Assembly: GCF_021155765.1 (NCBI RefSeq)
Contig: NC_060116.1
Span: forward strand, 17,672,584 to 17,736,583
DNA from: Diprion similis
Lineage: Eukaryota > Arthropoda > Insecta > Hymenoptera > Diprionidae
DNA: 64,000 nt
Direction of reading: 5' to 3'
The translations under genes and the position numbers were made by a program. Positions within the stretch are counted from its first letter, which is position 1. Each line of letters opens with the position of its first letter. The notes under the pieces were generated by a model. That model saw only the letters and a program-made list of their open reading frames with translations, was not told where the DNA came from and ran no database searches. Positions 27,736 to 40,080 of this stretch are shown in pieces.

Positions 27736-28492
27736 CACGGGAATTATATACGACTTAATTTTCTTGATACGTACTGTACTAATCCAAGGATTAATAGAAT
27801 GAAATGGGAGCCCAGCCGATATACACATCGCATGTGCGCGTGTCTGAGATGCTGGGCCCCACTGAGAGAGTTTGCGACGTTTTCGTGATGCGACGTTTGC
27901 TCCAAGGTAACTGGTGGGGAGCGTCCAATTGCTGGAAAATCGCTTTCCCTCTCGAACTTTAACGGCCCTACCGACAGCGGACACTGTACATCCCTTTTTG
28001 AAAATACCCGTAAGTGATTCTGTAAGAGAGAAGACATGTTCATAACGGGATTCTTTCATCTCTGCTCAATCTGACCCTTTTTGCGAAGGATTAACGTATG
28101 AAGGCACTCCGTTTACAAACGATCGTATGTACATACATACTTGAAAAACAATAAATCAATGCTAACGAGTCCCCGCGCTTGCCCTAGCCCAATTTAGAAC
28201 ACTGCATGCGTGTATACGCTATTAAATACGCTAGATCTACATACAAATACCTATTGTATATTTTCGTCGCAAATAGTCTGTTCTTCACTTATACCCAAGT
28301 TTAATTGGGAACGGTTTTTTGTTTTTCAATTTTTAAATGAAGCATCATCATTGACAGAAGTGATTACAAAAATGCGTGTTCTTTTATTGAAGTTATTAAG
28401 TACATAAAAATAGTAAGTTATATAAATATTTAATATTAAACATTATCGTGTCGGCAAGATATAAGGCTCATGAACACGGGATCAATTGTTCT
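27736..28492. other. Non-coding flank of the satellite, no gene recognised
   Basis: Overlapping minus-strand open frames exist at 27706-28059, but they show no recognisable domain, no conserved-looking start and no convincing splice pairing. I see no RNA gene or known repeat here. Confidence 0.5.
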
Positions 28493-28496
28493 TTAA

Positions 28497-28859
28497 GGGG
28501 CTGCCCTAGCCGATTCTAACGTAGTCGTACATATCTTCAGATATCAAAGTCCACATATTTTAAACGCAAAAAGGGCTCAACAGTCCCATCCTACACACAA
28601 TTCTGAAGAAAAAGACTCCAATACATTTTCATTTGATGCAACAATAAAGAGATGGTACGAAAATTACGAAATCGCAATAGTAAACTCGTAGTTTTCGTGC
28701 CATTTCTTCATTGTTGCATCGAATAAAAATGTGTTGGAGTCTTTTTGTTCAGAATTGTATATAGAATGGGGCTGTGAAGCCCTTTTTTGCGTTTAAAATA
28801 CGTGGACTTTGATGTCTAAAGATATGTAAGACAACGTTAAAATCGACCAAGGCAGCCCT
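28497..28859. mobile_element. TTAA-flanked foldback MITE, copy 1
   Basis: A 363-bp nearly full-length inverted repeat. The left end reads TTAA then GGGGCTGCCCTAGCCGATTC. The right end, read inward on the other strand, is TTAA then AGGGCTGCCTTGGTCGATTT. Arms contain matching AAAAAGGGC-type and GACTCCAA-type blocks around a short centre near 28675. The flanking TTAA on both sides is the signature target duplication of piggyBac-superfamily transposons. No transposase is present, so it would be non-autonomous. A second copy lies at 45141-45505. Confidence 0.85.
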
Positions 28860-28863
28860 TTAA

Positions 28864-29439
28864 CTAGCACAAGAAGAGCACGGTCTATCACAATTCCTAG
28901 TCCAATAGAAGGCAGATTTTATGCAGGCTTTGCACAAAATCAGTCACTCTCGATTGCAATTACTGACTTCTTAAGCTCTGTAAAGAATTATTGATCACGC
29001 ATGCAGATTAATAAGATGAAAAAAATATCCTAATATGTACATAGAATGTTGCCTTTTCCATTTCTCTAGCGTCCCTCAGGAAAAGCCCGGGTCACAGACG
29101 AAATAAAACTGTATTTAGAAAAAATACTTTCATTATATATAAAATATTCCATACTTTGCATATTTCAACATCATCGAGTTATAATAAAAATATTATTTTA
29201 GTAATCATTTAAAATCTATATTTACAATTTTCACTGGAGGCTTAACTATATTATTTAAAATGCTTTTAATACACTGGAACACATTTTTTCTTACGCACAA
29301 CCATATGCTCACTTCTATACTATAAATTAAATATCATCAAATATCAATAGAGAAAACAGAACCAAGTTATATTTTTCTATCGTTAAGGCACTATTACGGC
29401 ATAGTATGCATATCAATGCTAGGAAGAAAGAACTACGTA
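28864..29439. other. AT-rich intergenic stretch
   Basis: I see no gene, RNA or repeat that I can support here. Confidence 0.5.
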
Positions 29440-29443
29440 GTAT

Positions 29444-29613
29444 ATTATAATAATAATAGTAATAATAGTTATTATAGTAATAATAATAGTAATAATAGTA
29501 ATAATAAGAATAATAGTGATTATGATAAAGATAAAGATGATGATGAGGATGATGATGATGATGATGATGATGACGATGATGATGATGATGATAATGATAA
29601 TAATAATAATTCA
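29444..29613. repeat. Trinucleotide microsatellite (AAT/AGT then GAT)
   Basis: An imperfect ATA/ATAATAGT trinucleotide tract passes into a long GATGATGAT tract and ends in AATAATAAT. Long reading frames on both strands (poly-Asn/Asp on plus, poly-His/Tyr on minus) are by-products of the triplet period. Confidence 0.9.
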
Positions 29614-30227
29614 TGAACAATGAGGTAAGCACTATTGATTTCAACTTTTTTCTGTTGGCCTTATTAAAAATAGGCGTATCAAGAAAAATTAATTGAATCC
29701 AAGCCACTTCCGATAATTTCAATTGCGCTCTGGACACGGTGCGGAGTCGCGTTCAGTTCATCTCAAATTCAGTCTCGTGTCAAATAAAAACTTTTGTTTT
29801 TTCTTGTGTGTGTGTGTGTGGATGTATTGCATTGGATACTTGAAAATATAGACTAATACGTAATATAGATCAATACCTGTAGTCTCAGGAATAAAGTAGA
29901 GACCCAAGGATCACGTATTCAATTAGAGAAGAGAGAATATGCCTCTGTAGTTTTCATTACTCAGCACTTGAATTTTTCTTAGTTTAACACAAAACTTATA
30001 CGAAATGATTTTGAGAAGTGTTAGTGATATAATCGTTAAAAGAGCGAGAAGGTAGCAGGGCGTTAACCCAGTACGAACAATAAGAACAGGAGATTCAGTT
30101 GACATCCTCTATTTCGCTATTGCCGCGGGACACATATATTATAGGTTTAACTTGCCCTTGGGCGAGAATAAGACCATTCTTGAGATATCTTTTTTTGCGT
30201 GAACTCAAGTCGCTTATCCCACTAAAC

Positions 30228-31035
30228 CAGCGCTGGATTTACCTTTAGTGCCGCTCTGGGGCACCATAACAAATGCCGCCCCATCATCCATATCCTACAC
30301 AAAATGGATAAGGGTTCAAAATACCTTTTAACCTCCCGCCAAGAAAATCAATAATTTTCAAAAATTGGGAAATTATTGAAAATACCTTGATTTTTGACGA
30401 TCGAGTTTTCATTAGATCTTTAAGGTTTGCGATCCTAGTGCTTCAAATACTATCAAAATCAGTTGATTCGTTCAAGAGTGTCGTTGACGAAAATTTTTAA
30501 AAAAAGCATTTTTTGAAATGACATTCTAATTCCTAGTGAGATCGATATTTGGTATTTGGCCACCGTTTTGTGCTTGAAAAACCGCGTCGAATGCCGTGAA
30601 TCGCACCTCAATGAGTCGATTTGGTTGAAAAATATTTCCGCCCAAATATTGATAAATAGTAATTTGAAATGACCATCAGATTCTGAAGCTCGAAAAGCTC
30701 AATTATTTACAAATATGTATATTTCCGAACGCTTTGAACTTCCTTCCTGACGGGGGTCCCCCAACAACACACGTTTTTTTATTAAAAATGCGTGTTGGAT
30801 TTTAAACACTGAAGATATTTACACAATTTGGTAAATAAAACTGAGGTGTTTATGATTTTTTACGAGTCTGAATAATGAAAAAAATTATTGTATTTATTTT
30901 TATTCGTGAATGCACGCTTCTGGAAGCATTTTTGATAATACAAAAAAAAAAACTCAAGCCCCAAATTTTGCCACCGCCTGAAATTTGCCGCCCTGGCCAC
31001 TAGCCCCTAGTGCCCATAGTGTAAATCCAGCGCTG
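30228..31035. mobile_element. hAT-like non-autonomous DNA transposon with 8-bp target duplication
   Basis: An 808-bp element bounded by CAGCGCTGGATTTAC and its reverse complement GTAAATCCAGCGCTG. Immediately outside are CACTAAAC on the left and CGCTAAAC on the right, an 8-bp duplication with one mismatch. CAG...CTG-type termini and 8-bp duplications are the hAT superfamily signature. Subterminal GCCGC-rich segments recur near both ends. The interior is AT-rich and has no transposase frame, so it is a deleted derivative or MITE. Confidence 0.85.
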
Positions 31036-31043
31036 CGCTAAAC

Positions 31044-31983
31044 GGTACCAAATCGACAGTTGAAAAATGAGATGAAAACAAATCGACAAAAATTGAAGTC
31101 GGTTCTTTGTGATTTGAAATGAATTGAAAAAAGTTCAGACAATCATTTTTTTAATAGTTTGCGTCCGCGGTACCTGATTACAAGAGAACGGAACGTGATC
31201 GCATTTTTCTTTTCTCTTCGGGTGAACACTTTATTATCTTCTCTTTACCGTTAATATCGAATAATACTTTTAACGTGTAAATAAATTAATAATTATTATT
31301 ACTAGTTTTGTGCGTAGTATAATGTGATAAACCAGCACATATTCTAAGTCTCGTAATTGCCATATGTTATGTTCAATTTTGTCAGGTTTCGAAAAAGAAT
31401 GCCAAAGATGGGACAGTTTATGGGTGTATAAGGAAATGCAGGCGGGGATGGAAATGCAAGGGATACAAAGGGAAGATCAGCACGAGCCGTCTTTGCCATT
31501 AACTTGAAATGAAAATAAATTAAGACTATAATTTTGCGTTGTGAAGCATCTTGCAAGCAATTGTGATAAAGCCTGGAATAACAGCAGCTGCATCTAAAAT
31601 TTTAACAATTTTTTTTATGACATGTTCTACGAGGTCATTTATTCGTTGTTGCAACTCCAAGTAGATCGGCTGCGTCAGCCGCACTCATGCTCACCAATAA
31701 ATAAATAACACTAGAACTGTCGGAATTAAAACTACGCTATTCTTACCAAAATCATTAAAAATGACTGGTTGTTAAAAGATATGTATCAATGAAATATTTT
31801 TATATCAGATTGATATAAATATTTACGATTAATCCGATTCTTTTAAGATCAGTCACTTTGACTGGTGTGGTAGTTCTGGTGGTACTCCTGTATGTAAATG
31901 CACGTCCGTTATTTCATTTTTTTTAGTATTCCAGTAATTTTAAATGATGTTATTAGAAAAAATCTTTATGAGAATTGCAGAAT
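31044..31983. other. Non-coding, probably ihog 3' UTR at its right end
   Basis: No gene is recognised. On the minus strand an AATAAA signal (plus-strand TTTATT at 31638-31643) lies about 340 bases after the candidate ihog stop codon and could serve as its polyadenylation signal. Confidence 0.35.
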
Positions 31984-32130
31984 TCATAGAGGCTGTTCGT
32001 TTGAAGCCGGAGGTCCTAGTGATGGTTCTCCCACGGTATTACCCTGCACTGTTGCGTCTCCATTGTTGTGGCTGTTGTTGTTTTGACCATTTAAAAATGA
32101 AGCCATTTCCATTGTTGATTGTTGTCCGTT
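31984..32130 (-). CDS. ihog: Candidate terminal coding exon of ihog (cytoplasmic tail)
   Basis: On the minus strand, TTTATAAACAG precedes a 147-base open segment encoding 48 residues and a TGA stop at 31986-31984. It starts with Asn-Gly-Gln-Gln-Ser-Thr and is rich in Asn and Gly (NGQNNNSHNNG, then GEPSLGPPASNEQPL). The composition looks like a real disordered tail rather than random AT-rich DNA. The exon opens in phase 0, exactly the phase in which the last secure ihog exon (34567-34679) ends at a GTTAGTG donor. Joining them would give a 798-residue protein. The intron would be 2.4 kb, and the polypyrimidine tract is weak. A rival terminal exon is the open frame at 34213-34481, preceded by CTTATACAG. 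It is also phase 0 but its composition is less protein-like. Confidence 0.5.
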   Translation of the reverse strand, partial: NGQQSTMEMASFLNGQNNNSHNNGDATVQGNTVGEPSLGPPASNEQPL

Positions 32131-32337
32131 CTGTTTATAAACATTTGTGTTCGTTCGCTTCTGTCAGATCTAGGTTGTGTAGATTACGTACCGAAGTGGT
32201 ATTCGGAAAAAAAAACAAAAGAAGGGTGCAGACTCCAGAAAGAGTACGGAGACAGCTGATAGGAATAGCAACGATATTACCAAAGACGTTCGTTCGTGCC
32301 AATCGCATAGAAATCACCGCGATTAATAGAATATAGT

Positions 32338-32930
32338 GGACATACTCCGAAATGTGTGCTAGCACGAGCGACATTTCGGAAAGTTCCGTAGTGAATTGGG
32401 CTTAGGCGTGCGAAATGTAAAGTAATACCCCGACCTACGCTAACTCACAGTTACGACATCGGTCACCCCCCCCCCCCCCCCCCAGCTTCTCCTGTGTTCA
32501 TTATTTACGTACTATTTAAATTTTTTGTATCACAAAAATGAACAGTAGGTATTTATTATAGCTTCCTCTTCAGTGGTTTCTCTCTGAGGTACTATGATCG
32601 TCTCTGCCGAGTATTTAGTACATATGTAAAGTATACAGTTGTATAAAACGTGCACCCCAACTTACGTTTTTTTCGACTTACGCCGTCAATGCCAGAACGA
32701 CCCATGGCGTAACTTCGGGGTATTACTGTATGTAACATTTCGGAATGGGTGTGCCGAAATGAAAGAATATGATATATATCGAATTGCTTCACCGGTATTA
32801 GTGTCGAGATCGTAAGGAGGTAACGTTGGTGTGTTTTGGACTTCATATCATTTTCGGTACATCCGTTTCGAAATGAAAAATCGTGCATATTCGTTTTGGT
32901 ACACATTTCGGAAGATGTTCAATGTCTCTA
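32338..32930. mobile_element. Imperfect foldback element with an internal C18 run
   Basis: ACATACTCCGAAATGTGTG near 32340 pairs with the reverse complement of CACATTTCGGAAGATGT near 32904. Inner blocks also pair: GTAATACCCCGACC near 32422 with CGGGGTATTAC near 32717. The left arm ends in 18 consecutive C at 32466-32483. The arms are unequal and contain insertions, so this is an aged or asymmetric copy. No family is assigned. Confidence 0.55.
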
Positions 32931-33621
32931 TACGTGCAAGTGCTTAAAAAAAATTGATATATGTACTTGGATTCAATAACACTCCATTTTTTACCATTTA
33001 AATAATAAATATGAGTGCACACACCATACGGTACTATTATACATATATACCATACCTATAAACCAGCAGAATTCAATGAAGTAGGCCGCTCAAGCTGCTC
33101 GAGCCACACGAGAGAACTCTGTACTTGCTCTAACTGCTACAGATAGGTCCAAAATATTAGTGTGCAGAGCCCGCTTCACCAACTCGCTATGGTACGAGTA
33201 TAATACGCGACGTGCATGTATTTACGTATGTATTCTTGCAAGAATTTGTTTCATACACATTGGTATTAAACAGCTTCTGAGGTATTATCGTTGCATAGGT
33301 GACCAGAGAAATAAAAAAAAGTTAGAATAAAATGAAGATGACAGTTCAATTGAGGCTGAAGTTAATAACGTTAAAGTAACAAAATATCAGAAAAAAATCA
33401 TTATTCCCTAATTTTAGAGTGACTTTCAAGGAGTTAGCTTTGCAAAATATGAGTATATTTTATTTATCATGGTTTACTGAATTTTAGAAATCAATAAACT
33501 TGGAAAGCAACAATTTCTCTTAAATATGCATCATTACAATAACGTTACTAGCTTCAACCTGCTCAGTCAAGGCTGTTCTGAAGAACTGAACGATACGCGC
33601 AACTTTAGCGAATTATGGATA

Positions 33622-33866
33622 GTAGGGGAAGGTGAAACAGCACCGGCCTGTGGGGTAAAACCGGCAACCCAAAAAAAAATTGGCCACCTGGCATTTCTGC
33701 GTCCAGGCCAGTAATACACAGCGGTATGCACCATGGCTTCGTTGACAACGATAAAGAACCATAGGTGGGTGGGGCAAAACGGCCCCTTAAAAAAAAATTG
33801 ATAGTGGCCGGTCTTGCTCCACAAGTCGGTGCTGCCCCACGTTTCCCTATAGTTGTCCCCTACATA
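33622..33866. mobile_element. Short foldback element with GTAGGGG-type ends
   Basis: The left end, GTAGGGGAAGGTGAAACAGC, and the block ACCGGCCTGTGGGGTAAAAC pair with the right arm read in reverse: AGGGAAACGTGGGGCAGCAC and ACTTGTGGAGCAAGACC. The ends and the GGGGCAAAAC-like interior resemble the element at 38640-38874, which suggests one MITE family. Confidence 0.6.
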
Positions 33867-34566
33867 ATTGAAAGTACTTGAGAAGAAAGTCTTCAATCTG
33901 AACACATATCAGCTACATTCCAATGAACAAAAGATAATCTTTCTATTACTTCATGACTTCAATAATTATAGACGTGCCGATAACTCCAAATGTACATACC
34001 AATATTTATTAACTACATACAAGTACTTTTCCCTATTATTGTACGTTGAAAACTTCAATGCCTAAGACACTAAGGTAAGACTGAATCATTGACATTATCT
34101 AAGACGCAATGTAAGAGTAAGACTATTTCAGATAGCTACGTTATTTTCACTGTGGCACCTTTCTCAGTCTGTCTCAGAAATTTGTCTGTTAATTCCTTTA
34201 CTCGTACCTAGGCTATGATTTTGTCTTGCACAGAAGAAGACCTTGTAAGCTGACCAAAGATACGTGAAAACGGCCAGCCGTATGAGGTTCCACGGGTTGC
34301 ATATCATCAAAAATATATAAAACAGGGCCTGATGAGCAACCAAACTGTTTTAGAATTACAGAGTCTAGGTAATCACGCGCAATGTAAATTGCTCGATAAT
34401 TGCAAAATACTTGAAGTCGTTTCACAGGCCCACTTTGTGTGTTTTTATCCTTACGCAAAATAAACTGTATAAGACTGGCTGTCTTTGTACATCTTAAGGC
34501 ATGGTATGCTTGTTGTTACCCTGATAGAATACGATGTTAGAATATATTTCATCTGAATACACTAAC

Positions 34567-37500
34567 CTTGGGAATTGTATCTTCAGGAGTATCAAGACTA
34601 GCTAGTGGATTTGGTGTAATGTTGATCTTAGAATCTGGTATACCTCCATTGGCAACTCTTCCATTAGCCACTGCTTTATCTGTAAAATACAGCATATTAA
34701 CAGTGAAAATGATTACATGATATCCAAATTGACATTTTCGAATTCTTAATCTTTAGTACAGGCACTGGCATTATATAATTGACACGGCCGATAAATTCAT
34801 TTCGTATACAAAGTGACTTATCGATATAGTTACATATGGGTCCATTGTATTGATAACAGGAATATACCTAGGCCTTGTGGGGATTCCAGATTTTGTTTAC
34901 GTTTGCATCGCTTGTAAAGAATAGTTACAGCGGCTAGGGCAGCTAAAATAGCTACTCCTCCGAACCCGCCCCCAACAATCGCGAACAAACTCCCAGTTTT
35001 GTTGATTTCTGCAGATTTCAATGTATTCTCAGCAATCACTTGCTGTACAGGAGATTCGGTTGGAAGTGGCAGTGTCTTCTGTTTGAGAATTTGTGAATAT
35101 TCTGACCCAGCAGCGATAGAAAAACTCTGAACCTTGAACTCGTATGCTGTATCGGGGTTCAAGTGTGAAATCGTTGTTGAGTTTGCTGTTCTTCCTTCAA
35201 CTGTGGTCTTGATATACTTTCCAGCAAATGTAGTCGCTCTATGGTGAACGATAAAACCATCTATTTTTGCCGTCGTATCCTCAATATTCCAGACGAGTAG
35301 TATTTCGTGTGGTCCCACAGCCTCTGTGTTTATCAATATTGGGACGGGCAGTTTGGGTGCCTTGACATCTGAAGTGCGGTTCAGGAGGAACTTCACCGAG
35401 TTACTGCTAAGCTTATTGTCATGGTTCGAATATACGGCTGCTATTCGGAATTTGTAAGTATGATTTGGCTGTAAATCGGTTACTTCAAAAGAACGCACAT
35501 GTTTCGGTATCACCATCGTATCGGTCATCCATTTTCCTTGCTTTCTATTCATTTTTTGTCCCAGTTCTCTGTACTGAACTTTGAAAAATTCAATCGGCAG
35601 ACCATTATTCTCTGGTACCGACCACCTCACCATAACAGAGACGTCTGAAAGCCGTGTGACGTTTGGCTGATTTGGCGGCACCATCAATGCTAAAATTTGA
35701 AAAATTTGTACTGATTACCGACTCTTTGCCAAACATGAATTATTTCGCATTCAATGACATTACGAAGTCCTGGAAATGGAATTCAGATCTACCTAAGAAG
35801 AACAGACCTCTGGTGTAAAGCAATAATCGACTCCGCGGTTGATCTTTAATATGTGTTGTTGGCCAGTATTACCGAATGAATTAGGTACATGCAAAAATCA
35901 AGAAAACTGAGAATATCATCCGTTTACCATTTCCCTTACGTTTCCCTTCCTTGATGGGCCGCCTTCTGCCACCGATTCTTGTGTGTTCACGGTGATTGGG
36001 ACTCGAGCTGTGTGTATTATCCGACCTTGATTCTGCTGCCCCGCTCAAATGCTGTTTTGGTGTGACCCTCAGTAAACCATAACCGGAGTCCGAACCATAT
36101 TCATTACTGGCGACACATTGAACTATACCGGCATGTTTCTTCTCAACCGGAGATATGTACAATGACCTAGAATCTTGATTTTTATCTCGAGGTAGAAATT
36201 CACCATTAATTAACCATTCTATGACTGGCTCAGGGATACCAGACACACTGCAGAATATTTCCAAGTCACCACCCTCCGAGGCCGTTGATATTTTCAATGG
36301 TTTGGTTACTCTGGGACGCTCTACGACGTGTAAGGATATTTTACACTGTTTGTCACCGTATTCATTCTTCCAGATGCAGTGGTACTGCCCGTTATCTGCG
36401 ATTTGCACGTTATGTATGTTTAGCCCTGCGGCAGTGACCCTTACTTTGGATGGCAGGTGATTACCAATTCTACTCCAAGTCACACGAGGTACAGGACTAC
36501 CAGCTCCAAAACATTCCAAGGTTACATTTTTACCAGGCAATACTCTATACTCGAATTGTGGTTGTTTAATAAAATACGGCGGTTGAGCCCTATCACTGCC
36601 AAGTACTGATAAAATAGTCTTGCGCCGAGATGTATACATCTGGGATGAAATATCATTGTTAGCCACACAGTGATACTGGCCATTGTCGTCCATAGAAATA
36701 TTTGTCAACACCATTGTGTTGCCGCCCGTAAAAACAACGTCTTTTATAATGTCGTTGTTTTTGTAAAATTCTACAATTGCTTGAGGGCACGAATAAGACA
36801 CCGGACAAGTAATGGGTACTGTATTCCCTGCTGTAACCTGCAGCTCTTCATTCTCTTCTTCCACGAAATCTTCCAGCGTGGCGAGGCTTAATCTCGCTGG
36901 ATCTGATGCCAGCCCACTGGTTCCTATAATATGTACCAAGTATGGATCAGTGACTAAGAAATCGAAACTACTTCATACGATGAGATTAGCTTATTATAAC
37001 TACACTGTAATTTACTCGTGATTCTACTGACAAATGGAGCAAACAGATCCGATTAGAGCAATAATTCCTTTACTCTAATCTACAGATTCATTTGCGCCAT
37101 TCACTTGACAATTTTTTACCGTAATAGGCTATACACTGATAATCCCCAGCTCTTGACTTCTCATCAAAGTAAACAACATGTCTGGACGCTTTGGCTCCGA
37201 TATCTTCAGACTGAATCAAGGGTCCCCAGTGATCGGAATTCAGAGGTTTGTGTCGCCAAAAAAATTTTTCAGCTGGCAAATTGAGGCTGCATTCAAAGTA
37301 GACTTCATCGCCCAGAGGTGCAGCTATTGGCTCAGGGTGTCTGTTGAACGACATGCCCAAGTCTCCTTTTCCAGGGGGTTGGTCGGAAAAAAATTAATTC
37401 GATCAAAACAATTCTAAGAATTTAAGTATGAAGAAAGTCTAAAATCACTTCTAACATGTTCGATGTAAAGATTTTATACAAACAAACAAAAGCAAACGAT

Positions 37501-37805
37501 AATATCGTTCTGCCTGCTAGCACTCTGATGTTAATGATGAAATTAACCAAGTTTAGAGTCGAGATGATATACTGGACATACTATACTGGACGTACACATA
37601 CACTGGGCTCGTAAATGTTTGATTATATCCGCAATGTATGTGCACCTACCATCATGAGATATGTGTAATTGCCAAGATGCACAAGAGTACTTTATGTATA
37701 AAGCTTACCCAAGCTATTAACTGTATACTCACCAGCCAAAGAGTGTTTCATTAAAGACAGTAATACCCCGAAAACAACGTATACGAAGGACATCGGCCGC
37801 ATCAT
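34567..37805 (-). CDS. ihog: Interference hedgehog (Ihog/Boi family) Hedgehog co-receptor
   Basis: Single-pass surface protein of the Ihog/Boi (vertebrate CDO/BOC) family, which binds Hedgehog together with Patched. Secure exons, 5' to 3' on the minus strand: 37805-37733, 37365-37120, 36923-35928, 35689-34868 and 34679-34567. All junctions are in phase and sum to exactly 750 codons. The protein has a signal peptide (1-25, starting MMRPMSF) and Ig1 (Cys50-Cys102, Trp61). Ig2 has Cys146-Cys192 but no core Trp. Ig3 has Cys244-Cys289 (Trp256) and Ig4 Cys331-Cys376 (Trp343). A basic linker (GKRKGNGKR region) precedes FN3-1 (about 443-543) and FN3-2 (about 550-646). A transmembrane helix (about 673-697) is followed by YKRCKRKQ. 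In the fly protein FN3-1 binds heparin and Hh; here it carries a basic QKMNRKQGK stretch. The start was chosen because the two tandem ATGs begin the hydrophobic leader. The C-terminal exon is listed separately. Whether this is the ihog or the boi paralogue is undecided. Confidence 0.94.
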
Positions 37806-38639
37806 CACATATTCTGAAAAGAGGACGTAATCGATGAAACACGTGGTCGCCAAATATTCTTCAACTTTATTGATTATAGGATGAGCTCGCTTAAGTGCTG
37901 TGAGGATCACTCAAATCACAATCAAGGAAACCGTTCGAGTTTACTCAGGTAAACGGATTAACATTGAATGAAAGTAAAAAATATGCACATTTCACTGTAG
38001 ACATATCGTGAATAGCTTACCATTAGGTTGTTTTCAGTCGCAAATTGACAATAACCCTTGACGCAATTAGATACAATTACAAAGAGCTATTCTAGATCAC
38101 TACCACATAATTATGTGTTTCTTAATTATAATACAACTTATAACTACACAAGTAAAGTGCGGGCAGCAACATCGCCGGCTCATTCACAGAGAGAATAACC
38201 GCACGCGCCGCTCCTAGCAAATATATTACTGATAGAGGTATTCGAACTAATTTTCCAAAAATTATTAAAACCGATACACAACACTCTACTCGAGCGGTAT
38301 TAAAACATTTGTGACCAAACATTCACGTCCGACATGTACAGCGGTGTATTACAAAATGACTAAGTAGTTTTACATTCAATTCCATCCCTAAAAAATACTT
38401 GCAACAACGTGTACCTAAAATATTAAAATTTAGATCGGTTATGCTCGATCGACAACCCATGATTCGTCACTAATACCGAGTTCTTATAAACGCGAATGTA
38501 GGTTAGTACAACATTTAGCCTCAAGCAAACTCATCGAGATTCATTCGATCCTTCTCAAGAACTTATATTATCGGCCCGTAGTATACATATAAGTGGTAAC
38601 TTAGGTTTCAGATCAAAGCTGAGTCGATTAAAAATTCAG
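37806..38639. other. Upstream region of ihog, no gene recognised
   Basis: This stretch should contain the ihog 5' UTR and perhaps its promoter, but I cannot fix a transcription start. No motif stands out. Confidence 0.4.
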
Positions 38640-38874
38640 GTAGGGGAGGAGCGGGCAAAGTAGGCCTATTAACGAAATAATGTTACTAGTTGAGATTTTA
38701 ATCATTGAATCTTTCGATTTTAATCAAGAAACGAAAACCCAACTTATTTGTGTGCATGCATATATCAGGAGACTTTTAACATCAAATTAACTATATTTTA
38801 GAAAAATTTTCCGGGGGGGGGGGGGGGGGGGCACTTTGCCCGGTGCGGCCCACATCAACCGCCTTTCCCCTACG
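38640..38874. mobile_element. Short foldback element with GTAGGGG ends and G19 run
   Basis: The left end, GTAGGGGAGGAGCGGGCAAA, pairs with the right end read in reverse, which begins GTAGGGGAAAGGCGG and includes GGGCAAAGTG. A run of 19 G (38813-38831) sits just inside the right arm. The ends resemble the element at 33622-33866. Confidence 0.65.
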
Positions 38875-40080
38875 TGTAAAAATGTTGCTCGACAGTGTTT
38901 CAAAACAATTGATACGCTTTGATGAACTCACATAATGGTCTTGAAAGTGAAATCACTATCGAACTATACCTAATGAAGGGAGGAAGCTGGAGGGGAGATG
39001 CGAAAAATTATGATTTAAAGAACTAAGTAGGTTCAGCCGTGTGAAAAATACAACTTTAATCTCGATGCCACTGAAACATTTCTGTGGCTATAATTATAAC
39101 TTTTACCAGATAACATCAGGACGACTGCATTGATTAACTATACATGGGGTGGGTAGTTTATCGGAAAGTCGCACGCAATCTTTGCCACGCATTGCATGAA
39201 GTTTAATTATTTCGTTTGCAGTCCCATGGTCCCTATCGAGCTGTAAGAAAAACGGATCGTGCTGTGTCGTTGGAATGCTCGAAGGTATTTTTCTACTACA
39301 ATACACACCGTGCGTAGGTATACTGTCGCTAGTGATATTAGTATTTGGCTGTTTCAACGCCAGTGTTATATTTAATTTTGATAAAGGAGACGAACTGTAC
39401 GAGGAAATGAAAATTCTATCACCATACATGTTCAAGTATAGGTGTAACACATATATTTATGACTACAAGGAAGAAAACTTATTGGTATAAGTAAATGCAT
39501 ATATATGCCTATTCAGTCACGAGTTATGTTTATTAATATTCCCTAACATTCGGCGAACTACATACTATATGTATACATTGTCAGTATACATGATAAAACT
39601 TCTACTTCTCATTATCCATGAACAACGACATCATTGTATCATTGTATCATTTATACGTACGTCTCATCGAATGGCCGAATAGCTTCAGTACGCGGTTACT
39701 GTTCAACGCTCGACATTGTTACATCGATATGGGTTTATATCAGTAGTTTCGGTGCGGTAATTCTTCCTCTTCTCCTTACCTTCAATAACAATCCAAACTG
39801 AGAAAGTGATGCTAAAATATTTTAAACAAAGCTGTAACACCTTGGAATATAAACAGTATAGCTTTAATTTGAAAAAACTGGTACGAATTAAGGCATATAA
39901 GTGTTTGATAAAATTATGTAAATTCTTGCAATACATTCAATTCAACATTTATTTCTGAAGTCGAGAAGGAGAGGACTTGAAACAATTCCGTATCATTGAT
40001 CTACACAGATTGAGGCCTTATATGCATACAGTAATTATTCAGTAACCACCAGACGAGTAGCCTACCAAAATATACTGTAT
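38875..40080. other. Intergenic, nothing recognised
   Basis: Both-strand inspection shows only short open frames without domains or plausible splice structure. Confidence 0.5.

Noticed and set aside
29327..29737. His/Tyr-rich minus-strand frame
   Set aside because: Produced by the trinucleotide microsatellite.
36221..37417. Plus-strand frames opposite the ihog exons
   Set aside because: Antisense shadows of securely identified Ig-domain exons.
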